Source: Bradyrhizobium sp. AUGA SZCCT0158
Lineage (GTDB): Bacteria > Pseudomonadota > Alphaproteobacteria > Rhizobiales > Xanthobacteraceae
Reading direction: 5' to 3'
Length of the DNA: 64,000 nucleotides
Assembly (NCBI RefSeq): GCF_018130065.1
Contig: NZ_JAFCME010000003.1
Span: forward strand, 62,001 to 126,000
In this document: positions 44,939-53,728 of the stretch, piece after piece
How positions within the stretch are numbered: the first letter of the stretch is position 1
Layout of the letters: each line of letters begins with the position of its first letter
Translations under genes and position numbers: made by a program
Notes under the pieces: model-generated
Told to the model about the DNA's origin: nothing
The model's database searches: none
What the model saw: only the letters and a program-made list of their open reading frames with translations

Positions 44939-46654
44939 TCAGCCTGCCGCAGCCCGAACGGGCACTGGAGGAGCGATCAAATGCTTGAGCACGTCGTGGC
45001 GCGGACCAAACACCTGCGCCATGCCGCCCTCCAGCACGAGAATCTTGTCGGCTACGGTCAGCACGCTGATCTTGTGGGTAATCAGAACGATTGTCGTGCC
45101 GAACGAGCGAAATCGGCTGATCGCCTGGACCAGCGCTTCCTCGCCACCCTGGTCCAGACTTGCATTGGGTTCATCGAGCACGACCAGGGCCGGACGATCA
45201 AAGAATGCCCGCGCCAGCCCGATGCGCTGGCGCTGACCGCCCGATAGCGTGGCGCCCCCCTCGCCGACCGCGGTGTTGTAGCCGTCCGGCAAGAGCTGGA
45301 TCATCTCGTGACATCCGCAAAGCCGGGCGGTCTCGATCACCGCTTCGCTGTCGACCTCTTGAAAGCGCGCGATGTTCTGCGCGACGGTTCCGGAAAACAG
45401 CTCAATGTCCTGCGGCAGATAACCGATGTAGCGACCGCGTTCGCGCGGATTCCAATGCGAAAAATCGAAGCCGTCGAGACGCACATTGCCTGACGACGGT
45501 CGCCACACGCCCGTAATCACCCGAGCCAGGCTGGATTTTCCGGCGGCGCTCGGGCCGACAATGCCCACGACTTCGCCCGGTCGTGCTTCGAACGAGATGT
45601 TCCGCAAGGTGCTGCGGGACTGTTCCGGAGGCCCTGCGGTGACCGCCTCGAGCGTCAGATGGCCGACCGGCCGCGGCAGGCTCACCCGCTTCGGCTCCTC
45701 GCCGGCGACGGCGAACAATTTGACAAGCCTGCTCCAGCTGTTGCGCGCGTTGGTCAGCCCCTTCCAGTTTCCGACGACGCCCTCGACCGGAGCAAGGGCC
45801 CGCCCGACAAAGATCGAGGCGGCGATGATCATGCCCGCGGAAATCTGATTGTGGATCGCAAGATAGGCGCCAAGGCCCAGTACCATCGCTTGCAGGAACA
45901 TGCGGACGAACTTGGACGCGGCCGCCATCAACCCCGACCGTGTGCCCGCGATTGCCTGAAGATTGAGCACATGGGTATGTTGCGCAATCCAGGTCTCGCG
46001 CAGGACGTCGAGCATGCCCATGGCATGAATGACTTCGGCATTGCGCAGGGCAGATACGGCCTTCTGATTGGCCGCGATCGACGTCTTGGAGGCTTGGCTC
46101 ATCGGGCCCGTGGTGGCGAGCTCACTGGCAAGCGTCAACAGGAAGATGAGAGCTGAACCGACCAGCGCGATAGCCCCGAACCAGGGGTGAAGAAAGAAGC
46201 AGGTCACGATGAAGATCGGCATCCACAGCAGGTCGCACAGCGCAATCAGGGCGGGACCGGCGATGAACTCGCGAACAGAATCGAGGTCCCGCAGCGTTTG
46301 TCCCTGGGCAAGGCGAGGGAAATGCAGGCCGGCGGAGTGCGTTGCATCAAAGACCGAGCCGGCCAGCTTGCTGTCGACGGCGAGGCTGGCCTGAACCATC
46401 AGGCGCGAGCGCAGCATCTCAAGCAGCGCATTGATGATCAGGAGATAACCTACCAGCAGCGTGATGCCGAGCAGCGTGGTCTCGTTGCGGCTGCCGATCA
46501 CCCGGTCATAGATCTGCAGCATATAAAGCGGGCTGGTGAATGCGAGCAGATTAATGAAGAAGCTGAAAACCACCGTCGTCATGACTGCCGGAACGCACGA
46601 CCTCACGCCGTTGACGAGAACGGCGCTTGCCTTAATTGGACCAGACCCAGCCAT
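44939..46654 (-). CDS. Type I secretion ABC transporter (PrtD-like)
   Basis: 571 residues: about five or six membrane helices (FFINLLAFTSPLYMLQIYDRVIGSRNETTL is the PrtD/HlyB-type signature), then an ATPase domain with Walker A GPSAAGKSSLARVITG, signature LSGGQRQRIGLARAFFD, Walker B ALVVLDEPNASLD and H-loop ITHK. No N-terminal peptidase domain is visible, which fits export of proteins with uncleaved C-terminal signals. The chosen start is the ATG at 46654. Likely to export the glycosidase-like protein that begins at 62404. Confidence 0.94.
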   Translation of the reverse strand: MAGSGPIKASAVLVNGVRSCVPAVMTTVVFSFFINLLAFTSPLYMLQIYDRVIGSRNETTLLGITLLVGYLLIINALLEMLRSRLMVQASLAVDSKLAGSVFDATHSAGLHFPRLAQGQTLRDLDSVREFIAGPALIALCDLLWMPIFIVTCFFLHPWFGAIALVGSALIFLLTLASELATTGPMSQASKTSIAANQKAVSALRNAEVIHAMGMLDVLRETWIAQHTHVLNLQAIAGTRSGLMAAASKFVRMFLQAMVLGLGAYLAIHNQISAGMIIAASIFVGRALAPVEGVVGNWKGLTNARNSWSRLVKLFAVAGEEPKRVSLPRPVGHLTLEAVTAGPPEQSRSTLRNISFEARPGEVVGIVGPSAAGKSSLARVITGVWRPSSGNVRLDGFDFSHWNPRERGRYIGYLPQDIELFSGTVAQNIARFQEVDSEAVIETARLCGCHEMIQLLPDGYNTAVGEGGATLSGGQRQRIGLARAFFDRPALVVLDEPNASLDQGGEEALVQAISRFRSFGTTIVLITHKISVLTVADKILVLEGGMAQVFGPRHDVLKHLIAPPVPVRAAAG

Positions 46655-47088
46655 TGCGAAAATCCCGCTCCACCATTCTGCGCTGATCCAACAAGGAAAC
46701 ATGCCCGCGCACGTCCCATGCGCGCAGAATGTGTGCTTTTTGTTGCGCGGTGAGTTCCATCTCCACTCAATTAAATCCAGCCGACAGCGCGCGCCCGATC
46801 AACATCAAACCAAATTCGTTCCTAAACAATTAGCACGCTGCAAGATTCATGAAGCCGACATGCTCGTTTGGTTTGCTTTTGATTGAACCTCTCTTGCCAG
46901 CACGGCATGTGCTGATTTAACGGAGGCAGCATGCGTGCGGAACGGTTCCCACGGATGGTTCGCCATGCCAGACTTCGCCTTGCCAGACTTCGCCTTGCCA
47001 GAATTGGCACAATTCGAACTCACTCCCTCGTGCCCACTAACAAGGCAGCAACGGGCGCTGGGTGCGTGAAAGCTGAAGAAGATCGTCT
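46655..47088. other. 434-bp divergent gap, with a 15-bp tandem repeat at 46966-47003
   Basis: No supportable gene. The only structure is two exact copies of TGCCAGACTTCGCCT at 46966 and 46981 followed by a diverged third. The gap separates the minus-strand secretion genes from plus-strand glycosyltransferase genes, so promoters for both directions should lie here. Confidence 0.6.
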
Positions 47089-48177
47089 TTGAAAATTTTC
47101 ATCAACGGTAGATTCCTGTCGCAATCGCTTACGGGCGTTCAGCGCTATGCCGCCGAAATGGTTAAGGCCATGGATCGCCTGCTGGCGTCCGGGCAAGCCG
47201 CGCAGCCCCTGCTCGCGGCGGAATGGCAGCTCCTCGCCCCGCCCAACGCGAAGGCCGAGCTCGACCTCGCCGTCATCAGGACCAGACAGGTGGGCCAACG
47301 GACCGGGCATGCCTGGGATCAGATCGACCTTGCGCGGGCGTCGGCGGGCGGCCGGCTGATCAGCCTCGCCAACTCCGGGCCGGTTCTGCACCGTAACCAC
47401 CTCGTCGTCCTGCATGACGCACAGGTGTTTCGCCGGCCGGATTTCTTCAGCCGGAGCTACCTGATGCTGCACCGGACGCTGGGCCACCTGCTGGCCCGAA
47501 CCGCGACAATTGCCACGGTTTCCGAGTTCTCGCGGCGCGAACTCGCCGCCGCCCTGCGGCTGGCACCGCCGGCCATTCCGGTGTTTTCCAACAGCGCCGA
47601 GCATTTTGCGGCAACAGTGCCGGATTTTGGGGTGATCGACCGGTTGGGCCTCGTTCCCAACAGATACTTTCTCTTCGTCGGGTCGATGACGAAAAACAAG
47701 AATGTTTCGCTGGCGATCCAGGCGTCGGAGCGGCTGGGCCGCGCGGATATTCCGCTCGTCGTGGTCGGCGGCGACAACAGCAAGGTGTTTTCGGACGGCC
47801 CCACCGCCGCAAAGGCCGGAGTTGTGATGGCGGGCCGGCTCAGCGACGAAGAGATCGCGGCGCTGTTTTCGCGGGCAAATGCGTTTATTTTCCCCAGCCT
47901 TTATGAGGGCTTCGGTGTGCCTCCGCTGGAGGCAATGTTCTTCGCCTGTCCGGTGATAGCGAGTACGGCAGAGGCGGTACGCGAGACCTGCGGCGACGCC
48001 GCCGCCTATTTCGACCCGCTCAGCGTGGACCAGCTGCATCAGCGCATGCTCGAAAGAATTGCAGCCGGAGGCATCTCCGGCCCCGAGCGGCAGAAACAGG
48101 AATCACGCCTGGCAGCCTATTCCTGGGATAAATCCGCTGCCGCCATGTTGCGTTTTCTCGAAAAACCCCCAGTTTAA
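47089..48177 (+). CDS. GT4 glycosyltransferase
   Basis: 362 residues from a TTG start (ttgaaaattttcatc). N-terminal MKIFINGRFLSQSLTGVQRYAAEM is the acceptor-side Rossmann; the donor side has YFLFVGSMTKNKNVSLAI, and SLYEGFGVPPLEAMFF holds the E-x7-E pair that binds nucleotide sugar. Retaining GT-B fold. Donor and acceptor are not deducible. First plus-strand gene of the polysaccharide locus. Confidence 0.9.
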   Translation: MKIFINGRFLSQSLTGVQRYAAEMVKAMDRLLASGQAAQPLLAAEWQLLAPPNAKAELDLAVIRTRQVGQRTGHAWDQIDLARASAGGRLISLANSGPVLHRNHLVVLHDAQVFRRPDFFSRSYLMLHRTLGHLLARTATIATVSEFSRRELAAALRLAPPAIPVFSNSAEHFAATVPDFGVIDRLGLVPNRYFLFVGSMTKNKNVSLAIQASERLGRADIPLVVVGGDNSKVFSDGPTAAKAGVVMAGRLSDEEIAALFSRANAFIFPSLYEGFGVPPLEAMFFACPVIASTAEAVRETCGDAAAYFDPLSVDQLHQRMLERIAAGGISGPERQKQESRLAAYSWDKSAAAMLRFLEKPPV

Positions 48178-48321
48178 AATTTAAATAAACGTATTAAACC
48201 TGAACAAAGGCAGGAACCCACCACATCGCGGCCCAATTATTGCTGCGTAATGGGGTCAGCCTTGTCGTATCAGCGCGAAGAAAATGAAGGATTAAGGGTG
48301 CCCAGCAGTCAGGTTAGAACC

Positions 48322-49470
48322 ATGAGAGTTCTGCATGTCGCCGAAACGATCCGGGGCGGCATCGCGACTTATCTCAACGAGCTGCACCCCCACCAGCGCA
48401 CCAGCCTCGGCGCCGGCAACGTGCACTACGTCATTCCATCCGGTCATCGGACCGATTTGGTTGGGATCGAAGATGCGGAGATCACGGAATTCGGCCGTTC
48501 GGACCGGGGTGTTTCGGGCCTGTTCCGGATGCTGGTCGCGACCCTGCGCGCGGTGCACCGCCAGCAACCGGATGTCGTTCACCTGCACTCCTCGTTTGCC
48601 GGACTGGTTCTCCGCCCGTTCCTGTTGCTGAGGCGCAAGCGGCCGCGGGTCGTCTACTGTCCCCATGGCTGGGCGTTCTCCCGCGAGACGGGCCGGCTGA
48701 GCCATCAGGTCACCAAAATCACGGAAGGTATCCTCGCGAAGATCACGGACCGGATCATCTGCATTTCGAGGGATGAATACAAAGAGGGGGTTCAGGCCGG
48801 AATTGACCCCGATCGCCTGGTTCTTGTGCACAACGGTATTTCGAAGCACCGCCCGCTGCTCGATACGGTCTCGGCGATATGGCCTTCGGACAAGACCAAG
48901 GTTCTGTTCATCGGCCGCCTCGACCGCCAGAAGGGGTACGATCTCCTGACCGAAGCCGCCCGCGCGCTCGAGGACCAGGTGGACGTCCGGATCGTCGGGG
49001 CTTCGGTGATCGGCAAATACAAGGATGAGGGGCGTGCGCTTCCCTCCAACGTCTCGTTGCTGGGCTGGCAGGATCGGCACCAGATCGAGGCCCAGCTCGA
49101 AAAGGCCGATCTCGTCGTCATCCCGTCACGCTGGGAGGCCTTCGGCCTCGTCGCCCTCGAGGCGATGCGGGCGGCCAAACCGATCATTGCCTTTCGCATC
49201 GGCGCGTTGCCGGAAATCGTCGAAGATGGCGTGACGGGTGTGCTTTGTGAACCTACTTCCGCCGCCCAACTCGCTGAAGGGTTTCGGCGCGCGCTGAAGC
49301 TCGATCTGCCTGCGGTCGGTCAGCGAGGCTACGAGCGCTTCAGACAGCTTTATGACATCGAGAAGACGCATCGCGTCCTGAGCCAGGTCTATGTCGACCT
49401 CGGTCGAGGCGATCACATCCGATCCCGGCAACAAGCCGAGCTGCAATCGGATTCGCCGAACAATTTCTGA
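48322..49470 (+). CDS. GT4 glycosyltransferase
   Basis: About 382 residues. Starts RVLHVAETIRGGIATYLNEL, a pattern seen in capsular or exopolysaccharide GT4 enzymes (such as EpsD/ExoL-like), and the donor domain has KVLFIGRLDRQKGYDLLTEA and SRWEAFGLVALEAMRAAKP with the E-x7-E motif. I chose the ATG at 48322, just before the domain; an ATG at 48250 would add 24 unrelated residues. Sugar specificity unknown. Confidence 0.9.
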   Translation: MRVLHVAETIRGGIATYLNELHPHQRTSLGAGNVHYVIPSGHRTDLVGIEDAEITEFGRSDRGVSGLFRMLVATLRAVHRQQPDVVHLHSSFAGLVLRPFLLLRRKRPRVVYCPHGWAFSRETGRLSHQVTKITEGILAKITDRIICISRDEYKEGVQAGIDPDRLVLVHNGISKHRPLLDTVSAIWPSDKTKVLFIGRLDRQKGYDLLTEAARALEDQVDVRIVGASVIGKYKDEGRALPSNVSLLGWQDRHQIEAQLEKADLVVIPSRWEAFGLVALEAMRAAKPIIAFRIGALPEIVEDGVTGVLCEPTSAAQLAEGFRRALKLDLPAVGQRGYERFRQLYDIEKTHRVLSQVYVDLGRGDHIRSRQQAELQSDSPNNF

Positions 49471-49533
49471 TCGTCGCCGCAGCCTTGCTGCTTGCTGCGC
49501 CGACTTAATTTTCAAAGAAATTTAATTTTCAAG

Positions 49534-49553
49534 GGCCTTAATTTTTAAAGGCC
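49534..49553. terminator. Hairpin after the second glycosyltransferase
   Basis: GGCCTTAA and TTAAAGGCC-like arms around a T-rich loop, 64 bases after the stop at 49470, in a stretch with three copies of TTAATTTT. A weak terminator is likely; this is inference. Confidence 0.45.
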
Positions 49554-49594
49554 TGGACGCCGGGTTGAACGGCTGGCTTCCGGGCCTCGTCAAA

Positions 49595-49771
49595 TCACCT
49601 GCCCAGCCACAGAAAGTCGACTCCGCGCGGCTTCTGGTCATCGCTGGCGGCGGACTCGTTGCCGCGCTCGCGCCTGTCGGAGAACGACCACCGTATCAGG
49701 ACAGCGACGAGCAACGCGCAGGTCAAAAACCCAGCGGTGAACGCCAACAATGCCATCGGTAGGGCATCCAT
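49595..49771 (-). CDS. 58-residue single-pass membrane protein
   Basis: Read directly from the minus strand: MDALPMALLAFTAGFLTCAL then LVAVLIRWSF, a strong membrane helix, followed by a charged tail SDRRERGNESAASDD and ending VDFLWLGR. The ATG at 49771 has an excellent ribosome site (aggggaggcaggcgaaATG). Function unknown. It sits within the polysaccharide locus between glycosyltransferase and export genes but in the opposite direction. Confidence 0.6.
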   Translation of the reverse strand: MDALPMALLAFTAGFLTCALLVAVLIRWSFSDRRERGNESAASDDQKPRGVDFLWLGR

Positions 49772-50005
49772 TTCGCCTGCCTCCCCTTTTCTCGTTTGAA
49801 GGGAGTATAGCTAGGGAGCCCGAATTAGTAAGTAGTTACATCGATCCAAGAGACTCGTGCTTAACGGCTGAAATCCCTAACAAATCTTGGACAACTGGCG
49901 ATCGCTGCGGCGCGCGAAATATTGTTGCGCTGCGGCATCGATTTGCGGCGAGTTCCCCGTGCCAACTCATGTATAAGTGGCGGACGCCCCTGAGGAGGCT
50001 TCCAT

Positions 50006-50284
50006 TTGGAAACGCTGCTGTACGTTTTGGCAGGCTGGTTCGTGTTTAATATCCTTTTCGCCCTGGCAATGTACTTTCGACCGATCCGGCCAAATCCTGC
50101 CTCAACCGATAACCCGGCCAAATCTCACGCTGCGGATCCATCCGATGCCGCGAGCGGGCGTCAAATACAATTTGAATCGTCCGGTGGACGCGGCCATTCC
50201 ATCGTCACCAGGGTTTTGTTCTTTGGCCACTGGCTAAGCGACCGCGTTCGCTCATCGATCGCCGCGAAGCAAGAACCCACCTAG
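50006..50284 (+). CDS. 92-residue membrane protein
   Basis: Starts at TTG 50006, which follows a strong ribosome site (gaggaggcttccatTTG). METLLYVLAGWFVFNILFAL then AMYF is one membrane helix; the rest is a polar tail with RVLFFGHWLSDRVRSSIAAK. Unrecognised. It is transcribed away from the 58-residue gene, with 234 bases between them that hold no other gene. Confidence 0.6.
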   Translation: METLLYVLAGWFVFNILFALAMYFRPIRPNPASTDNPAKSHAADPSDAASGRQIQFESSGGRGHSIVTRVLFFGHWLSDRVRSSIAAKQEPT

Positions 50285-50825
50285 CCGTTCAAATCCTGCG
50301 TGCGCCGCTGCAGCCGATCGGGACGGCTGTCCTGGGCGCCCTGTATCCGCCCCTCGGGCGGGCGCGGCAAGCGCGCCGAACCGCGTTCCGCGCCCGATCG
50401 TTCCGCCGCCTTGGGCTCGGCGTCCCAAGGATCATTCGGCGGATCATTCGGCTGCTCGTTCGGCCGGTCGCTCGACCCTGCATGTCGACCTCGATCCGCG
50501 GCACCGCACTCATCCGCCGCGGCGTATGCGCGCCGTCGCCCTGATATTAAATAGCGCCGAATAATACGGTATTTAATTTCCCGCCGGACATGAAGGCGAG
50601 ATCGTGACGAGAAAACGGCAGACTTACTGACCGATACACGCCATGCTCAAACTTTAGCCAGGTTTTGCTCAGAACCCTCTCAATGCAAGTTGCAAGAAGG
50701 TCACATGGACGAGGCTTTACCTCGGAAGGCGGTCGCTCGGGAGTGACTTCGGATCCGGATGGTTGCTACGGTTAAACCGGACGAAGAGTTTTAAATTGGA
50801 CCAAGCGTATCACGAGGGTGCTGCA
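50285..50825. other. 541-bp gap without a convincing gene
   Basis: The minus strand is open from about 50640 to 50281 with a Pro/Asn-rich frame (NEQPNDPPNDPWDAEPKAAE) but lacks ATG, GTG or TTG before its last third, so it is at best a remnant. Two hairpins are visible: aaata-gcg-ccg/cgg-tattt near 50550-50575, and CGAGG/CCTCG at 50710-50724. This gap is the likely promoter region of the export lipoprotein. Confidence 0.45.
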
Positions 50826-52046
50826 GTGATTGAAAGAAGAGCAAATGCAAGAGGGTTGATTTGTTCTTCTGCTCTTTTCGCTGCACTGGCGTTCGGCCTT
50901 GGCGGCTGCGCGGGCTTTATTCCGACGGATGCGCCGGATGGATCAGCGACACATTCGAACGCTGCGATCGTCACGCAGCCATCGGCACCCCTTCCCTACA
51001 TCCTGATGCCGATCAATCCGGTGGTGCTGCAGGCCACCAATTCCTTCACCGACGGGGCGGGATTGGTATTTTCCAAATTGCCTGGCGGGAACTATCGCGA
51101 TGTGACCATTGGCGTCGGCGATATCGTCACCGTCACCGTTTACGAAGCGCAGGCCGGCGGTCTGTTCATCCCGCGCGAAGCGGGCGTGAGGCCGGGTAAT
51201 TTCGTCGACATTCCGCGCCAGCAGGTCGACCAGTCGGGCAACATCAACATTCCGTATGCCGGTTCGATCAAGGTATCCGGCCTCACCCCGCGCGCGGTAG
51301 GCAATATCATCCGCGAACGTCTCAAGGATCGCGCGATCGACCCACAGGCCGTCGTCAGCGTTGCAGAGCAGCGCGGCAACCAGGTTAGCGTGCTTGGCGA
51401 GGTCAACACGCCGCTGCGCTTCCCCGTCGATCCCGGCGGCATTCGACTGATGGGCGCCATCGCGCGTGCAGGCGGTCCCAAATATCCCTCTTACGAATCC
51501 ACCATCACGATCAAACGAGCTGGCCGTACCTACAACGAGTCGATGTCGAGCGTGGTCCGTCATCCCGGCGAAGACATCTTGCTCGCTCCCGGCGACGTCG
51601 TCTTCCTGACGCGAATTCCGAGGGTGTTCATGGTCTTCGGCTCGACACCGTCGCCTGGCTCGATCGGTGGCACCAACAACCGCCGTTTCACCTTCGAAAA
51701 CGACAGCATGACGTTGGCCGAAGCGCTGGCGAAAGCCGGTGGTCTGGACGGCATCCGCGCCGATGCCAAATCGATCTTCGTCTATCGCTTCGAACCAAAG
51801 CCGCTGCTGGAGAGGGTCGGACTTAACGTATCTCAATTCCCGACCGAGCTGGCGCCTGCCATCTACAAGTTCGACATGAGCAAGCCCGATGGCTGGTTCC
51901 ACGCAGATTCATTCCGGATGCGCGATCACGACGTGATTTCGGTTGCGGAGTCGCCGTCGACCGAGTTCATCAAGCTGATGAACCCGCTGAACGCGGCGAC
52001 CACGAATGCAGCAAATATCAGCGCCACCATTGCGAACTCGAGATAG
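50826..52046 (+). CDS. Polysaccharide export outer-membrane lipoprotein (Wza/ExoF-like)
   Basis: About 406 residues from GTG 50826. Signal LICSSALFAALAFGLGGCAG has a lipobox (LGG|C), so a lipoprotein. The Poly_export domain begins YRDVTIGVGDIVTVTVYEAQ and is followed by SLBB-like repeats (VSVLGEVNTPLRFPVDPGG; VFMVFGSTPSPGSIGG). Such proteins form outer-membrane channels for capsule or exopolysaccharide. An earlier in-frame start at 50763 would put unrelated residues before the signal peptide. Key evidence that the locus exports a polysaccharide. Confidence 0.92.
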   Translation: MIERRANARGLICSSALFAALAFGLGGCAGFIPTDAPDGSATHSNAAIVTQPSAPLPYILMPINPVVLQATNSFTDGAGLVFSKLPGGNYRDVTIGVGDIVTVTVYEAQAGGLFIPREAGVRPGNFVDIPRQQVDQSGNINIPYAGSIKVSGLTPRAVGNIIRERLKDRAIDPQAVVSVAEQRGNQVSVLGEVNTPLRFPVDPGGIRLMGAIARAGGPKYPSYESTITIKRAGRTYNESMSSVVRHPGEDILLAPGDVVFLTRIPRVFMVFGSTPSPGSIGGTNNRRFTFENDSMTLAEALAKAGGLDGIRADAKSIFVYRFEPKPLLERVGLNVSQFPTELAPAIYKFDMSKPDGWFHADSFRMRDHDVISVAESPSTEFIKLMNPLNAATTNAANISATIANSR

Positions 52047-52466
52047 ACCAGGGAGCATCGCGCAAACTCGAACCGCACAAGCGAAGAAAAACGCGTTCAG
52101 GCAGTTGACCGCCGTAGCGAGTTGATAGCGCTTGGGTGAATGTGCCCGACGTAACGTCCGGCTGCCGGTGGCCGCGTCGTTGCTCGCAATGGCGCCGTGT
52201 ACGAGAGCCCTTGTCTTGATCAAGAGTCGGAACACATCGGGCGTCAGGACCGCACGCTGTTCCGACATGCCTTGCAGCTGAAAAGGCATGGCAGGCGCTG
52301 ACGAGACTGCCTATCTCTGTCGTCAAGCACCGAAGCCAATTGCCGCACCGGCATTGGGCATCGGAACCCGCTGCCGGTCGATGCAGATGGCCCGACTTCC
52401 ACCGCCTTCAGTTTCCCTTGGCGAATGGAACTCTCGCACCGGCAAGCTTCCAACCTGAGGCGATCC
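52047..52466. other. 420-bp gap with one hairpin
   Basis: No gene. CATGCCTT and AAGGCATG (52266-52290) form an 8-bp stem with a nine-base loop about 220 bases after the lipoprotein gene, which might be a terminator; there is no T-tract. Promoters for the following glycosyltransferase genes are expected here. Confidence 0.45.
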
Positions 52467-53654
52467 TTGAGAATACTCATCGTCAATACGCTTTATCCTC
52501 CGGAGATCATCGGGGGCGCTGAAGTTTCCGTGTCCCTGCTCGCGCAAGCCCTTTCCCGCAACCACCATCAGGTTTCCGTCGTCAGCCTGCATGACGCGCA
52601 GAATACCGCGGTCAGCGACATGAAGGGTGTCCGCGTCTACAGACTCCAGATCGACAATGATTACTGGCCATTCGGCCAGGATCGAAAGCCATCGCGGCTG
52701 CAACGCCTGAAATGGCACTTGCGCGACACCTGGAACCGGAAGGCCGCCAAACGGTTCGCGGAAATCCTGGATATTGAAAAGCCTGACGTCGTCCACACCA
52801 ACAACCTAACGGGATTTTCAGTGGCACTCTGGTCGGAAGCCAGGCGCCGCAACATCAGGATCGTGCATACGTTGCGCGACTACTCGTTGCTCTGCAAAAG
52901 GTCGACGCTTTTCAAGAATGGCGCTACCTGCGAGCGCCGATGCACGTCATGCGCTGCCATGACGGCTTCGTCCCGGCTGGCCTCGCGATTGGTCGATGCC
53001 GTCGCATCCAACAGCCAGTACGTGCTCGATCGACATCAACGTCTCGGATACTTTTCCGGAATTCCCGAACGCGTGATCTTCAACATTGCCGACACCAGCG
53101 CACTTGCCCCTGCGGCGGCCCCCTCCGATGAGGATGACCTGACATTTGGATTCATCGGACGAATTGAAGCCGAAAAAGGCATCGATGTCGTGCTCAAGGC
53201 CACAGAATTGCTGCCCGACACCGGTTGGCAGCTCAAGATTGCCGGTAGCGGGCTCGAATCCGATGTCCGGGAATTCAAAGCCCGTCACCCGAGCGACCGG
53301 GTGAAGTGGCTGGGCTTTGCCAAATCTCAGGATTTTTACGCCGGTATCGACGTCTGCCTGATCAGCTCGGTCTGGCCGGAGCCGCTGCCGCGCACCCTGA
53401 TCGAGGGAATTAGCGCCGGCCGCGCCACAATTTGTTCCACTGCGGGTGGGATACCGGAGATATCGGGGTTTTCTAACCTTATCGGTATGTACCAACCAAG
53501 CGATCACCGCGAGCTGGCCGGACTAATGTTGAAGGGGATCGACGAGGCCGCTCGATGGAAAAAAAGCCTGCCTCCGCGACCAGACTTTGCGGAGAAGTTC
53601 ACGCCTGAGACCATTACCCGCGAATATTTGGAGATGTATTCGGCCGACAGCTAG
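52467..53654 (+). CDS. GT4 glycosyltransferase with Cys cluster, type A copy 1
   Basis: 395 residues from TTG 52467 (RILIVNTLYPPEIIGGAEVS), matching its paralogue at 55204, which also has TTG at the same point. A Cys cluster C-x13-C-x3-C-x2-C lies in the N-terminal domain (LLCKRSTLFKNGATCERRC, TSCAAMT). The donor side has LTFGFIGRIEAEKGIDVVLK and WPEPLPRTLIEG (E-x7-E). Retaining GT-B enzyme. Full-length paralogue of the 55204 gene (long identical stretches such as VYRLQIDNDYWPFG/D). Confidence 0.9.
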   Translation: MRILIVNTLYPPEIIGGAEVSVSLLAQALSRNHHQVSVVSLHDAQNTAVSDMKGVRVYRLQIDNDYWPFGQDRKPSRLQRLKWHLRDTWNRKAAKRFAEILDIEKPDVVHTNNLTGFSVALWSEARRRNIRIVHTLRDYSLLCKRSTLFKNGATCERRCTSCAAMTASSRLASRLVDAVASNSQYVLDRHQRLGYFSGIPERVIFNIADTSALAPAAAPSDEDDLTFGFIGRIEAEKGIDVVLKATELLPDTGWQLKIAGSGLESDVREFKARHPSDRVKWLGFAKSQDFYAGIDVCLISSVWPEPLPRTLIEGISAGRATICSTAGGIPEISGFSNLIGMYQPSDHRELAGLMLKGIDEAARWKKSLPPRPDFAEKFTPETITREYLEMYSADS

Positions 53655-53728
53655 GGGGACCGTTCTGTACCAATGAGAACAATTGCAACCAATCGCTATG
53701 CGACCTTCACCGGGACGGCTCATTTTTG

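Noticed and set aside
46966..47003. Possible CRISPR-like array
   Set aside because: Only two to three 15-mers with no spacers between them; a simple tandem repeat.
50289..50554. Two small overlapping open frames before the export lipoprotein gene
   Set aside because: Both are Arg/Ser-rich with no ribosome site or structure; nothing supports translation.
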